From: an uncultured Porphyromonadaceae bacterium
GTDB taxonomy: Bacteria > Bacteroidota > Bacteroidia > Bacteroidales > Muribaculaceae
Assembly (NCBI GenBank): GCA_900540625.1
Contig: UQGP01000042.1
Location: 1 to 20,031 of the forward strand
Length of the DNA stretch: 20,031 nucleotides
Direction: 5' to 3'
A program made the position numbers and the translations under genes. Positions 8,529 to 17,367 of the stretch are shown piece after piece. The notes beneath the pieces are model-generated. The model was given only the letters and a program-made list of their open reading frames with translations, did not search any database and had not been told where the DNA came from. Within the stretch, counting starts at the first letter, position 1. Every line of letters begins with the position of its first letter.

Positions 8529-10625
8529 ATGAATCAGACATATACCTCTGAATTGAAATATACCCCCTCGCAGGAGGCCGCAATCAAGGCTTTCGACAAT
8601 TTTCTCAACGACAAGAACACCCAAGCGTTTATCCTCAAAGGTGCTGCCGGAACCGGCAAAACCACCATCACTCGCATTATGGTGGACATGGTACGCCGCA
8701 AGTTCAACGGCGTAAGCTCGGACGTCGCACTGATGGCTCCGACGGGACGCGCCGCCGACATCCTGGCCAAACGTACCGGGCTGCCTGCAAACACCATACA
8801 CCGCTCCATATACCGTCTGAACAAAATCGAGCGCCTCGCCGACGACCAAAACGAACACAACGCCAAAGGCACTCAGACGGAAAAGGAGGACACGGAGTCT
8901 AACGATACCGGCGAACGCAAGCTGCACTTTGCGCTCGCTGACAACGTTTTCGCATCCAACGGCAACACGGTCATCTTTGTAGACGAAGCCTCTATGGTGT
9001 CGGATACGTATAATTCGAGCGACAATTTCATCTTCGGTTCGGGCTATCTTCTGCGCGATCTATTCACCGTCATCCGTCACCACAAAATCGTATTCATCGG
9101 CGACTACGCCCAGTTACCGCCCGTAGGCATGGCCATCTCGCCGGCACTATCTTCCGAATATTTGTCGCAGAATTACGGCGTCAAGACCACCGAGGTCGTT
9201 CTGAGCGAAATTGTCCGTCAAGACTCCGGCGCCATAATTGACAATGCCGTCAGACTGCGCGACGCTATCGATGCCAAAAGTTTCATGGACTTGCACCTAT
9301 CCATCGGCAGCGATGTGTCCCGATCCGACAGCATCACCGATGACTATATGGCATGTCCCGACCCGGTATTAGACAAAGTCATCGTCACTCATTCCAATGC
9401 CGGTGCACGCAATTACAACGTCGAAATACGCCGTAGACTTCTGGGAGATAACGCCGCGCGATTGGTCGCCGGCGAGCCGCTCGTAGTCTCGCGTAATTAC
9501 TATGGCGAGCGTATCCTATTCAACGGCACAATAATTCGCGTCGAACCTTGCAAGGACGGCCCGGCTGTAATATCACGCACCATACAGGTGCCGCAACACT
9601 TCCTCGAAAACGGCCATAGGGTTATGCACCCTGTCACTTTACGCTTCATCAAAGTTCACTTGTACCATTTAGACAGCGACTATGACCCGGAATTCTATAT
9701 CCTTGACAACTTCCTGGACGACGAAAGCCCCGCACTCGGGCATGACCTGGCCGCCGCATTGTACATTGACTTCAAAATACGTCATCCGCACTTGTCTTCA
9801 GACAAGCCGCACACAGAAGAATTCGAAATTGCTCTGCGTGCCGACCCGTTCTTCAATTGCCTGCTATGCAAATACGGATACGCGCTCACCTGTCATAAGG
9901 CTCAAGGTGGCGAATGGCCAAACGTTCTGGTGGATATGTCGCGCAGCGGGTCTAAAGACAACGAAAATTATTTCCGCTGGGCTTACACCGCCATCACCCG
10001 CGCGTCCAAGCACTTATGGCTGTTCAATGCTCCGGTGACGGACGGCAGCACCGGTATGAAAAAGCTGCCGATAACGCGCGGCGGCAAATTCAAGACTTAT
10101 GTCCCGGAAGGCAGCGACTTTAGGACACTACGTTTCGAGGCCATACGTCGCGCCGCCCGAGACCTGGGCTTGGAATGTGAAGAAGACTTGTCGGCCAATT
10201 TCGAGCACCGTATCACCTTGTGCGACTACTCCACGGGGCAGTATGCACGTTTTCGCTTGATATACAGCAACAACGGATACACCAAAGCGCCGAAAGTGAT
10301 GAACGTCTCCTCGGGAGACTTTGCGCAGAAGTGTCTGCCGGCAATCACGGCCGAATGCGAGCACGTGGACATACCCTTTGACGACCAAGGACTTCAGAGC
10401 GCAAGACAGATGCACGACCACATCTACGCATGTGCCAAAGCACTCGGCATCAAGGTGGTCAATATCGAGCACCGACAATACCAATACGCCTACCACCTGC
10501 GCACCGACGGACATGCCGTGGTCACCTTTATTTACAACGGCAAAGGACGGTTCACCACCATGAAGCCTCAAAGCGACATCGGAGACAGCGATGCCCTTCT
10601 CAAAGAATTCTGCGAAAGCATCTGA
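8529..10625 (+). CDS. SF1 (RecD/Pif1-like) DNA helicase with a duplicated C-terminal module
   Basis: The 698-residue protein carries all main SF1 helicase motifs. They are: N-terminal YTPSQEAAI Q-motif-like start; Walker A GAAGTGKTT (38-46, Lys44); motif Ia APTGRAADIL (70-79); Walker B FVDEASM (150-156); motif III GDYAQLPPVG (191-200); motif IV-like LSEIVRQ (225-231); motif V LTCHKAQGGEW (453-463); and motif VI YTAITRASKHLW (487-498). The GDxxQLPPVG and TCHKAQG signatures place it with RecD-like ATP-dependent helicases that use ATP to move along DNA. It lacks the long N-terminal HhH region of RecD2. Residues 530-698 are an extension I do not recognise; it seems to contain two related alpha/beta units (533-592 and 627-680). 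The start follows a -7 element by about 100 bases. The TPR-S1 gene follows 135 bases downstream, with no promoter motif between, suggesting co-transcription. Role likely DNA repair, or defence or conflict; not settled. Confidence 0.9.
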   Translation: MNQTYTSELKYTPSQEAAIKAFDNFLNDKNTQAFILKGAAGTGKTTITRIMVDMVRRKFNGVSSDVALMAPTGRAADILAKRTGLPANTIHRSIYRLNKIERLADDQNEHNAKGTQTEKEDTESNDTGERKLHFALADNVFASNGNTVIFVDEASMVSDTYNSSDNFIFGSGYLLRDLFTVIRHHKIVFIGDYAQLPPVGMAISPALSSEYLSQNYGVKTTEVVLSEIVRQDSGAIIDNAVRLRDAIDAKSFMDLHLSIGSDVSRSDSITDDYMACPDPVLDKVIVTHSNAGARNYNVEIRRRLLGDNAARLVAGEPLVVSRNYYGERILFNGTIIRVEPCKDGPAVISRTIQVPQHFLENGHRVMHPVTLRFIKVHLYHLDSDYDPEFYILDNFLDDESPALGHDLAAALYIDFKIRHPHLSSDKPHTEEFEIALRADPFFNCLLCKYGYALTCHKAQGGEWPNVLVDMSRSGSKDNENYFRWAYTAITRASKHLWLFNAPVTDGSTGMKKLPITRGGKFKTYVPEGSDFRTLRFEAIRRAARDLGLECEEDLSANFEHRITLCDYSTGQYARFRLIYSNNGYTKAPKVMNVSSGDFAQKCLPAITAECEHVDIPFDDQGLQSARQMHDHIYACAKALGIKVVNIEHRQYQYAYHLRTDGHAVVTFIYNGKGRFTTMKPQSDIGDSDALLKEFCESI

Positions 10626-10760
10626 CGCGTCAACCTCCTCCGCGACGGAAACCCGCCTCGACAGGAGGGCATTATTTCGGCCGCGTACACACCCTGTAAT
10701 TGCGGCCGTACAACGTCCTAATTACGAACACAACAATCACTATCATAGAAATATACAACC

Positions 10761-12383
10761 ATGGCATACCAAGATATCAAGGATCTGCTTGACCGGCATG
10801 AATACCACGAGGCACTGGAACTTGCCCGTAACGAATACACGGCCAATGCCGGGCTCTGGGAAGCTCGCAACCTTTTTCGCTGCCTTTACTACAACGCCAA
10901 AGCGGCAGCCAACGCCAACAACCCCGATTCGGCATCCGAGTTTCTGGAGCAAATGACGCTTTTATATAATGAGCACGACCTCAACGACGACATCAACAAC
11001 GGAATGCTGGAACGAGCCAAGCGGTTCAGCAATCCGACAGGCGTACTCGTGCAGCAGGCGTATGCCCAAGCAAAAGCCGGCAACGGCGAAGACGCTTACA
11101 CCACCGTTTCAGCGATATACAACGACGGCAGACTGCCCGACGACCAAAAAAGTGCCTACGGCTGGATAATATATTACTCGCTCAAACAGCAGTCGGACAA
11201 CGACGTGGAACGTCTTGTGGTCGAACGCAAGCATCGTCTGATGCGATACATCGAACTCGGATTGCCGTCGCCGGCATTGCTGCACTCGCTGATATTGAGC
11301 GAGGCCGTACGCATCGAGAAGACAACCCCGCTGAAATTCGTCATACACAACTTTTTCGAGCTATGGGGCGGTAGCGCAAAACTGCGCCCCGAGGACTGGA
11401 AACAGTTTAAGGGCGAGCACGGCACATTGCCTTCGCTTGTCGAAAAACTTATCACGGTATACGTCAAGGAAGTAATGACCGATGGTCGCGACCCCTCCGA
11501 GGACTTTGTAGCACTGATAGACAAAGCGCTTGACACCTTTGACAACAATCAGAACCTGCCCCGCCAACGCGCACAGATATACCTGCATTTCCACCAAAAA
11601 GACAAAGCCGTGGACTTATACCGCAAATTGCTCAAACGCAATGCCTCGCGATTTTTCCTATGGAACGAACTTGCCGAACTCGCCGACGACCCGGACCGCC
11701 GCCTGGCTCTGACGTGTATGGCAATTTATCAAAAGCCGAAGGAGGATTTCATAGGCAAAGTCCGTATGTCATTGGCCGCTCAATTGTGCGACCGCGGCGA
11801 ATACGCCCTCGCCGCCGGACAACTGGCTCGGGTACGACAATGCTACGAACGTCAGGGATGGCACATCCCACCGGCCTTGAAACAGATCGCAGACCGCATA
11901 CCCGCCGGGACGGCCGAAGCCGACGGTCGCGATTTCGTCCGAACACACGCAGATGAAGCCAATATCTACTTATACGATAATGCCGCATGCGTGACGCTTG
12001 TCAAGTCAGGCGAAACCACGGACAAAAAAGACAACCGCAAGCGCCTATGGCTGGCAACGGACGCCGACGGAAACAGCTACATAATTGACCCGCACCGCCT
12101 TCACCTTCCGGCCAGAACTCCCGGCGCCACCGCCATCGAGGCCGTCATCGCCGGCAAGAAAGTCCTGAAAGCGTCCATATCGGACGCCATACCGCCCTTT
12201 GTCCGCAAATTCAGCGGTACCGTAAAGCGTCGCGTAGGCGCCACCGGCAAGGCTTACACTTTCATAGACAAGGCATACGTCGGCCAGCACCTGCTCACCC
12301 CGGACATTCCCGACGGCAGCGAAATCTCGGTCCTCGCCATTCCGGGCAAAGAGGGCAAATGGACTGCTCTGCGCATCGTGTAG
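10761..12383 (+). CDS. TPR protein with C-terminal S1/cold-shock-like domain
   Basis: The protein has 540 residues, no signal peptide and no membrane segment, so it is probably cytoplasmic. The N-terminal and central part is helical and TPR-like: DRHEYHEALELARNEY (11-26), paired helices near 40-70, and repeat-like QIYLHFHQKDKAVDLYRKLL and AAQLCDRGEYALAAGQLARV further on. Residues about 395-475 look beta-rich (LWLATDADGNSYIIDP). The last 60 residues (480-540) resemble an S1/cold-shock OB fold: FSGTVKRR, a glycine-containing turn, AYTFIDKAYVGQHLL, GSEISVLAI, then KWTALRIV. This layout recalls TPR-S1/CSD proteins described in predicted conflict systems (from memory, not searched). With the upstream SF1 helicase it suggests a nucleic-acid-directed pair. 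Specific function unknown. Confidence 0.82.
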   Translation: MAYQDIKDLLDRHEYHEALELARNEYTANAGLWEARNLFRCLYYNAKAAANANNPDSASEFLEQMTLLYNEHDLNDDINNGMLERAKRFSNPTGVLVQQAYAQAKAGNGEDAYTTVSAIYNDGRLPDDQKSAYGWIIYYSLKQQSDNDVERLVVERKHRLMRYIELGLPSPALLHSLILSEAVRIEKTTPLKFVIHNFFELWGGSAKLRPEDWKQFKGEHGTLPSLVEKLITVYVKEVMTDGRDPSEDFVALIDKALDTFDNNQNLPRQRAQIYLHFHQKDKAVDLYRKLLKRNASRFFLWNELAELADDPDRRLALTCMAIYQKPKEDFIGKVRMSLAAQLCDRGEYALAAGQLARVRQCYERQGWHIPPALKQIADRIPAGTAEADGRDFVRTHADEANIYLYDNAACVTLVKSGETTDKKDNRKRLWLATDADGNSYIIDPHRLHLPARTPGATAIEAVIAGKKVLKASISDAIPPFVRKFSGTVKRRVGATGKAYTFIDKAYVGQHLLTPDIPDGSEISVLAIPGKEGKWTALRIV

Positions 12384-12435
12384 ACTCACAGGGACATACA
12401 CCGGTGCACATGATAATGAATAAGCATAGATACCC

Positions 12436-12473
12436 CGGACAGGAGACTGTCATAGGCACATCGGACAGGAGAC
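12436..12473. repeat. 12-bp direct repeat in the convergent intergenic gap
   Basis: CGGACAGGAGAC occurs at 12436-12447 and 12462-12473, 26 bases apart. The first copy also forms a small hairpin, GACAG (12438-12442) with CTGTC (12447-12451). The 130-base gap between the convergent TPR and DUF4421 genes has no classical T-tailed terminator; a weak CTTCGG/CCGAAG pair (12477-12482, 12501-12506) is the only other structure. Confidence 0.45.
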
Positions 12474-12513
12474 AGACTTCGGTACTCCGGTCAAATATGC
12501 CCGAAGACGATAA

Positions 12514-13596
12514 TTACCAAATATTGAAACGGAAGCCGACGGACGCTTCGGCGGTGAACACGCCCGAAATCAAGGTGTGCTCCTTATTATAGAACAACCC
12601 GTTCTCGGCGCTGAGGATGATTCCGGCAAACCAGCGGCGGTTGTTCCATACGGCCGAAGCCTGCGCACGGTTGTACAGCGATAGTGACACCTTGGCCGGA
12701 CCGTCATTCTCGCGCCCATGCTTTATACCCAATAGCGGCGACTCGCTCACGCCTATGGTCCAGTGCTTATTGAGCACCCAATTGTAGCCGTAGCCGCCGC
12801 ATAGGGCATAATTGTTGTTGCGCAGATGGTAGTTGTAGTCATTTGCAGCCCAACTTTCGGGCAATTGGGAACGCATATCTTCCGGAAGCTGTCCGAAATC
12901 GAAGGTATAATCCTGCACCCAATACGAGAAGCCGAGGAACCACGAGCCCTGTGACCGCTGCTGCAATTTGCTGTAATTGAAAGCCGCGGCACGCGAATAG
13001 CGCTTATTATTGAAGTAATAATATGTGTCCAATCCGAAGATTTTGGTATCAAGTCCCGAAAAACGATAATTGGGATGCTTGATGCTGCTACCCGAGCCCA
13101 TAGACACGATACGCGTGTCCACATCGTTGGTTATCCAGTATAACTCGGCGGTAAGCAGTGCACAATTGAGCCTGAAATTCCAGCGCCGACGCGAAGTCTT
13201 GGCGCCGCCGAAAAGCCGACTGATATTAAAATCATATCCGACCGATACAGCCAAATAAGTCAGCCATACGCCGGCCGTAGTGTTGGGATCGGAAATCATA
13301 GACATACGCACATTGTCCTCGGTAAATCGGAAATTGTAATTGTCAAACCACGACTCAAGTTTAAGCTTTACATTGAATTTGGTACCCGTACCCTTGACAT
13401 AAGTGCTGTCGTATGTATTGAAAAAGCGGTCGCCCCAGCGATAGACATTCACGCAAAAACGCGGGAATTTGCCCCACTCGGCCACCGAGTCCAAGGCCAA
13501 CGAAAAAGCAGACGTACGCGGTGCCGAAAGGCACATACATACGCCTACAAGAAAAACTGCGAGCAGTCTTGAGGACAATAGAACCGGCTTGTTCAT
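12514..13596 (-). CDS. DUF4421-like outer-membrane beta-barrel protein
   Basis: The protein has 360 residues. The ATG at 13596 gives a clear signal peptide (MNKPVLLSSR, hydrophobic stretch 11-25, cleavage near TSA at 28-30). An upstream in-frame start at 13686 would bury it, so it is rejected. The mature part is rich in alternating aromatic beta strands and has RWGDRFFNTYDSTYVKGTG and KLESWFDNYNFRF near its start, which I associate with the DUF4421 family of Bacteroidetes. It ends in VGFRFNIW, with the terminal aromatic residue typical of outer-membrane barrels. The ligand or role is unknown. It stands alone on the minus strand, convergent with the TPR-S1 gene and separated from the upstream LRR gene by a very strong terminator. 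Confidence 0.82.
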   Translation of the reverse strand: MNKPVLLSSRLLAVFLVGVCMCLSAPRTSAFSLALDSVAEWGKFPRFCVNVYRWGDRFFNTYDSTYVKGTGTKFNVKLKLESWFDNYNFRFTEDNVRMSMISDPNTTAGVWLTYLAVSVGYDFNISRLFGGAKTSRRRWNFRLNCALLTAELYWITNDVDTRIVSMGSGSSIKHPNYRFSGLDTKIFGLDTYYYFNNKRYSRAAAFNYSKLQQRSQGSWFLGFSYWVQDYTFDFGQLPEDMRSQLPESWAANDYNYHLRNNNYALCGGYGYNWVLNKHWTIGVSESPLLGIKHGRENDGPAKVSLSLYNRAQASAVWNNRRWFAGIILSAENGLFYNKEHTLISGVFTAEASVGFRFNIW

Positions 13597-13610
13597 ATCT
13601 TTTTCGAGCA

Positions 13611-13618
13611 CAAAATTA
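13611..13618 (-). promoter_or_regulatory. Possible -7 element for the DUF4421-like gene
   Basis: The minus strand reads TAATTTTG, a match to TAnnTTTG, but no TTTG lies at the -33 position. It would place the transcript start only about 10 bases before the ATG at 13596, so the leader would be very short. Confidence 0.35.
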
Positions 13619-13793
13619 CATATTTTCGCCGAAAGTTGTATCACTCCGACACCTCCACAAGCCATATATTCCAATATTTGTCCCATATTGCCACCTCACC
13701 CCACACCTCTTCACACGTCATATCCTCATCGCCCGACGAAATCACCGAGCCTTTCCGAGCCCTCCAAGTAAAAAGTCGGCTCAGTTCAATTCG

Positions 13794-13819
13794 ACATTCC
13801 ACATTCCACATTCCACATT
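13794..13819. repeat. Tandem 7-bp repeat, ACATTCC, 3.7 copies
   Basis: Three perfect ACATTCC units (13794-13800, 13801-13807, 13808-13814) are followed by a partial ACATT. The last unit merges into the left arm of the terminator at 13813-13865. A simple repeat of this kind is a likely slippage site. Confidence 0.8.
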
Positions 13820-13865
13820 AAAAAAGGTGGCTTTCCGCAACGGAAAGCCACCTTTTTTAATGTGG
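13813..13865 (-). terminator. Perfect 25-bp-stem bidirectional terminator after the LRR gene
   Basis: Left arm 13813-13837 and right arm 13841-13865 are perfectly complementary over 25 bases around a 3-base loop (CAA). The GC-rich core GGTGGCTTTCCG is flanked by A6 and T6 tracts on either side, so it can terminate in both directions. It starts 12 bases past the LRR stop codon at 13878 and isolates the DUF4421-like gene from LRR transcription. Confidence 0.97.
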
Positions 13866-13877
13866 TGATGCTATGTC

Positions 13878-16800
13878 TTATTTGACGAACTTGGCCACGG
13901 CCACCTTGCCGTTAGCGAGTTCGGCACTTGCTACGTAAGCACCTGCGGGGAGGTTGGCGATGTCGATGCCCTGGCCGGCGGTAGCGGCTACGCGAGCCAC
14001 CATCAGTCCGGACATGTCGTATACGGCTACGACGGCATCAGCATTGACGGTAAGAATACCACCGGCAACGGTGATAGTTGCGGCGGGAGCTTCAGCGCTA
14101 TCCACGGTGATGTCTTTGACAGCGGAGCTGCCTACGAAGCCCACGGGAACACAGCCGTAACCTTCGACGCCGGGAATAACCATTTCAACTTTGGGTTCGG
14201 CTTCGCCGAGTTTGACGCGCTTGATACCGCTGTGGTGCAGAGGATTGGCTTCGTCATACTTGTCGGCCCACCAGTATTTACCACCGCATTGAGCAGCATA
14301 GTCCTGAGCCTCATTGGCAGCAGCTTCTTCGGCAGAGGGGGCTCGGTAGCACCAGTAGAGGTAGCCGTCTTCGGCGCTGAACTGGCTGATACCTACGTGT
14401 TCGTTTGTTGCGGAACCTTCGTATTTAACGGGCGAGCCGTCTACGAGAACCGGGTCGAGGTCTGCGAAGTTCTGTGTATCGACGCCCTTGTCAAGCAGTT
14501 TGGCGATATCGATACGGTATACACCGCCCTTGACCAGCTTGTCTTGGCTACCGGCTGTTTCGATGTAGATGTAGATTTGGTCATGCTCTTCGTCTACATA
14601 GAATGTAGTGAAGATGGGGTTGATGTTGTTCAGCAGAACCGAACCTTCGGGCTTGTTGCCGGGAAGTGTAGCATTGCCTATATCGCCATCCTGGAAGGTG
14701 TAGATACCGTTGCCGGAGAACTTCATACCCAGCCAGTAGCGTGCGTCCTTATTGGCTTCAGCGTCTTCGACGAGCTTGCCTTCCTTGACGCTATACTTGT
14801 TGGTTGTGATACCCCAACCGGCTTTGATACAGCCGTAAGCCCAAGGATTGTTATAGAAGCCCATCCAATTGTTTTCCATCCATGAAGGATAGTCCTGGGG
14901 AAGTGCAATAGCGTCTGCGGGAATCTTGCGAACGCAAACGTTGCGGTCGTTTACAAAGAGGTATTCGCCGTATACATACAGGCCGAAGGGATCTTTGTAG
15001 GCGTTGTTGCCGGTGTTGTCAAGTACGACAGCCTGGAAGAGCTGACCACCGACTTTGGAGATGTAGAACAATTTGCCGTCACCGTCTACCGAACCGGTAG
15101 CGGAGTATACGAACTTCTTACCGGCGCAAGCACCGTAGATACGGTTCTTGAATACAGCCAGCTGGAAGGTGTGAGGTATCTCACCTACGTCATAGGTGTC
15201 GATTCCGTCGGTGAGGTCGTAAGCAGCGTGCAGCTTGGAGTCTGTACCTGCATAGTAGATACCGCGGGGCATACCCATGTCCTTGGGACCTACTGCGAGG
15301 TTTTCGTCACCTACGATGGTGAGGTATTTCCAACCACCGGCGTTTTTGTATGTTTCTACGAGTTCGTTGGGCACGACAACGGTGATTTTGTCACCTTCGT
15401 TGAACACGCCTTCGGCCATACCGGCGGGGTTGGCAGCCGATACGGTGATTTTTTCGATGGCGCTACCCTTGAAGCAGTCGGCTTCGAGGATGGCGAGGAT
15501 GGTACCCAGGTCGATTTCCTTGAGGCCGGTGCAGCCTGCGAAGGCGTCCTGTTTTACGATGGTTATCTTATCGTTGAAGTTTACTGTAGCCAGTGCGGTG
15601 CAACCCTTGGCGATACCGAAGGGAACTTCGCTGCCGCTGACGGTCAGAGTCTTCAGCGAGGTATTGTCGGCCAATACATAGCGGCCTACGTTGCCACGGA
15701 CAGCCATTTCGGCGATATTGGTGCCATAGAGGGAGTAGTCACCCCATTCGGTGCAGTTGTCAAGCACGGCCGAAGTCAGGTTGGCGCACTTGTAAGCTGC
15801 ATAGGGACGCAGAGCGGTGAAACCGTTGAACTCTTTAGTCTCCGAAGCGGGAGCCCAAGCGATCAGGGTCTTGCCGTCTTTGCTGGCTATCATTTGTGCT
15901 GTGGGGGTGTCACTGACGTAATCCTCGTTGGCGGCGTCCACGGTGAAATTCTTGATGGCGGTGCAGCCCATGAATGCGCCGTCACCGATGGCCTTGGTGG
16001 CTGCGGGGATGGCTACGGAGGTCAGTTCGGCGTTATTAGCGAATGCCTGAGCGCCGATAGTCTTGACCGCGGCGGGAATGACGAGGGCGCCTTTGAGTGC
16101 GCTACCGGAGAATGCCATTTGGCCGATGGAGGTCAGGCTTTCGGGAAGCACGATATCGCTCACCTTGGCATTGAGGAATGCCATAGCATCGATGGAGGTC
16201 ACAGCACCTTCGAAGCGTACCTTAGCAAGGCTTGTGCAGCCCTGGAAGGTCGACGAGGGGATGGTGGTGATACCTGCGGGAAGGGTGACTTCGGGCAGCG
16301 AGGAGCAGCCTGCGAAGACGTTGGTACCCAGAGATGCCAGTTCGGCGGGAAGTGTCAGGTTGGTAAGAGCCTTGCAGCCTTCGAAGTAGCTGGTAGGCAG
16401 CGATGTAACCTTCGGACCGAGAACAATGGTGGTGAGCACCTTATTGCTACGGAAAGGTTTCTCGGCCATAGCAGTGTACTTGGAGCCATCGATGGGGCGG
16501 TTGATGTTCAGTGTAGTGAACTTGTCAAAGCCGCCGCCGTTGAATATCGATGCGGGGATGGCGATTGCGTCGTCACCTTCGGCAAAGGTCATGCTCTCAA
16601 GATTGACAGCACCATTGAAGGCGTCAGCGCCGAAATCGACGATAGTACCGGGAATGGTGATGGAGGTCAGTGCCGTACATTTCTGGAAGCACTTGGCCGA
16701 AATCTTGGTAATCGAAGAGGGAAGGGTTACACTTGTCAGTGCCGTGCAGCTGTCAAATGTACCGTCGTTAAGTTTTGTAAGAGTGTTGGGAAGCACCACG

Positions 16801-17120
16801 CTTGTCACGGTGGTATTGCCCTTGAAAACTGCGGTGGGGACGTCTACAACGGTAAATTCATTGCCGTCGTAAACAGCCTTTTCGGGGATAACGATATCGC
16901 CCTCGTACACCGCAACGGTGGTGCCGTCAGCGGCCTTGGTGCCGGCTTTTTGCACCTTACACTCGAACTTCTTTGCTACGGTTGTGTACACCAGACCGTT
17001 GTAGACGAATTTAGTCGCCTTTGTAGGAGCTGTTGCAGCGGTCATAGTACCCACACCCAAGCATGCAATCAACGCGGCAGATACCACGAAGTTGCGTAAT
17101 GTTGATGTAGAAAAACGCAT
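13878..17120 (-). CDS. BspA-like leucine-rich-repeat surface protein with T9SS-type C-terminal domain
   Basis: The protein has 1080 residues. The N-terminus MRFSTSTLRNFVVSAALIACLGVG is a signal peptide; LIAC at 17-20 could also serve as a lipobox, so lipoprotein export is an alternative. Residues about 90-600 hold many LRR_5/BspA-type repeats of about 23 residues, with the pattern x-F-x-G-C-x-x-L-x-x-V-x-L-P-x-x-L-T-x-I (for example TFDSCTALTSVTLPSSITKI at 121-140). Residues about 610-990 form an aromatic, strand-rich region that could be a beta-propeller (GIYYAGTDSKLHAAYD, QLAVFKNRIYGA); no family was recognised. Residues about 1013-1080 are a Por-type secretion/sorting domain (VAVYDMSGLMVARV, IDIANLPAGAYVASA, ending KVAVAKFVK). 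The expected role is surface adhesion or host or glycan interaction. It is monocistronic, with an upstream -7 motif and a downstream terminator. Confidence 0.93.
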   Translation of the reverse strand: MRFSTSTLRNFVVSAALIACLGVGTMTAATAPTKATKFVYNGLVYTTVAKKFECKVQKAGTKAADGTTVAVYEGDIVIPEKAVYDGNEFTVVDVPTAVFKGNTTVTSVVLPNTLTKLNDGTFDSCTALTSVTLPSSITKISAKCFQKCTALTSITIPGTIVDFGADAFNGAVNLESMTFAEGDDAIAIPASIFNGGGFDKFTTLNINRPIDGSKYTAMAEKPFRSNKVLTTIVLGPKVTSLPTSYFEGCKALTNLTLPAELASLGTNVFAGCSSLPEVTLPAGITTIPSSTFQGCTSLAKVRFEGAVTSIDAMAFLNAKVSDIVLPESLTSIGQMAFSGSALKGALVIPAAVKTIGAQAFANNAELTSVAIPAATKAIGDGAFMGCTAIKNFTVDAANEDYVSDTPTAQMIASKDGKTLIAWAPASETKEFNGFTALRPYAAYKCANLTSAVLDNCTEWGDYSLYGTNIAEMAVRGNVGRYVLADNTSLKTLTVSGSEVPFGIAKGCTALATVNFNDKITIVKQDAFAGCTGLKEIDLGTILAILEADCFKGSAIEKITVSAANPAGMAEGVFNEGDKITVVVPNELVETYKNAGGWKYLTIVGDENLAVGPKDMGMPRGIYYAGTDSKLHAAYDLTDGIDTYDVGEIPHTFQLAVFKNRIYGACAGKKFVYSATGSVDGDGKLFYISKVGGQLFQAVVLDNTGNNAYKDPFGLYVYGEYLFVNDRNVCVRKIPADAIALPQDYPSWMENNWMGFYNNPWAYGCIKAGWGITTNKYSVKEGKLVEDAEANKDARYWLGMKFSGNGIYTFQDGDIGNATLPGNKPEGSVLLNNINPIFTTFYVDEEHDQIYIYIETAGSQDKLVKGGVYRIDIAKLLDKGVDTQNFADLDPVLVDGSPVKYEGSATNEHVGISQFSAEDGYLYWCYRAPSAEEAAANEAQDYAAQCGGKYWWADKYDEANPLHHSGIKRVKLGEAEPKVEMVIPGVEGYGCVPVGFVGSSAVKDITVDSAEAPAATITVAGGILTVNADAVVAVYDMSGLMVARVAATAGQGIDIANLPAGAYVASAELANGKVAVAKFVK

Positions 17121-17265
17121 TACGATTAGTTTGGTTAGGTTATTAATATTTTGGTTGTCAGTAATTTACTAATCACACCTACACATGTCCGGCGGTCCGT
17201 AATCTTATGACATAGGCCACGGCAAGGCTTTCAAGACCGACCGTCGCGGACACATATAGTCGGCT

Positions 17266-17273
17266 CAAAGTTA
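17266..17273 (-). promoter_or_regulatory. Promoter -7 element of the LRR protein gene
   Basis: On the minus strand this is TAACTTTG, an exact TAnnTTTG match. The -33 position (17293-17296) reads CCTG rather than TTTG and lies in the left arm of the inverted repeat at 17288-17333. The predicted 5' leader is about 140 bases, unusually long for this window. Confidence 0.55.
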
Positions 17274-17287
17274 CACATTTTTTTTCA

Positions 17288-17333
17288 ATAAGCAGGTCGG
17301 CGTGCTCGTATTTTTTTTTGTAAACCTGCTTAT
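17288..17333. promoter_or_regulatory. 10-bp inverted repeat overlapping the LRR promoter -33 region
   Basis: ATAAGCAGGT (17288-17297) is the exact reverse complement of ACCTGCTTAT (17324-17333). The 26-base spacer contains a run of nine T (17311-17319). One arm covers the expected -33 box of the LRR promoter, so a regulator binding here could control that gene. Both roles are inference. Confidence 0.45.
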
Positions 17334-17367
17334 ATTCTTATATAAGGTACCGTCTGAGGCTCTTATC

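Noticed and set aside
13597..13686. 30-residue upstream extension of the DUF4421-like protein
   Set aside because: It would precede a clear signal peptide starting at the ATG at 13596.
13794..13819. ACATTCC tandem repeats considered as a CRISPR-like array
   Set aside because: Units are only 7 bases, contiguous and without spacers; no cas genes are present.
15171..17099. Long plus-strand frame of about 640 codons opposite the LRR gene
   Set aside because: Shadow of the repetitive LRR coding sequence; its composition (Gly/Cys-rich, no motif) is an antisense artefact.
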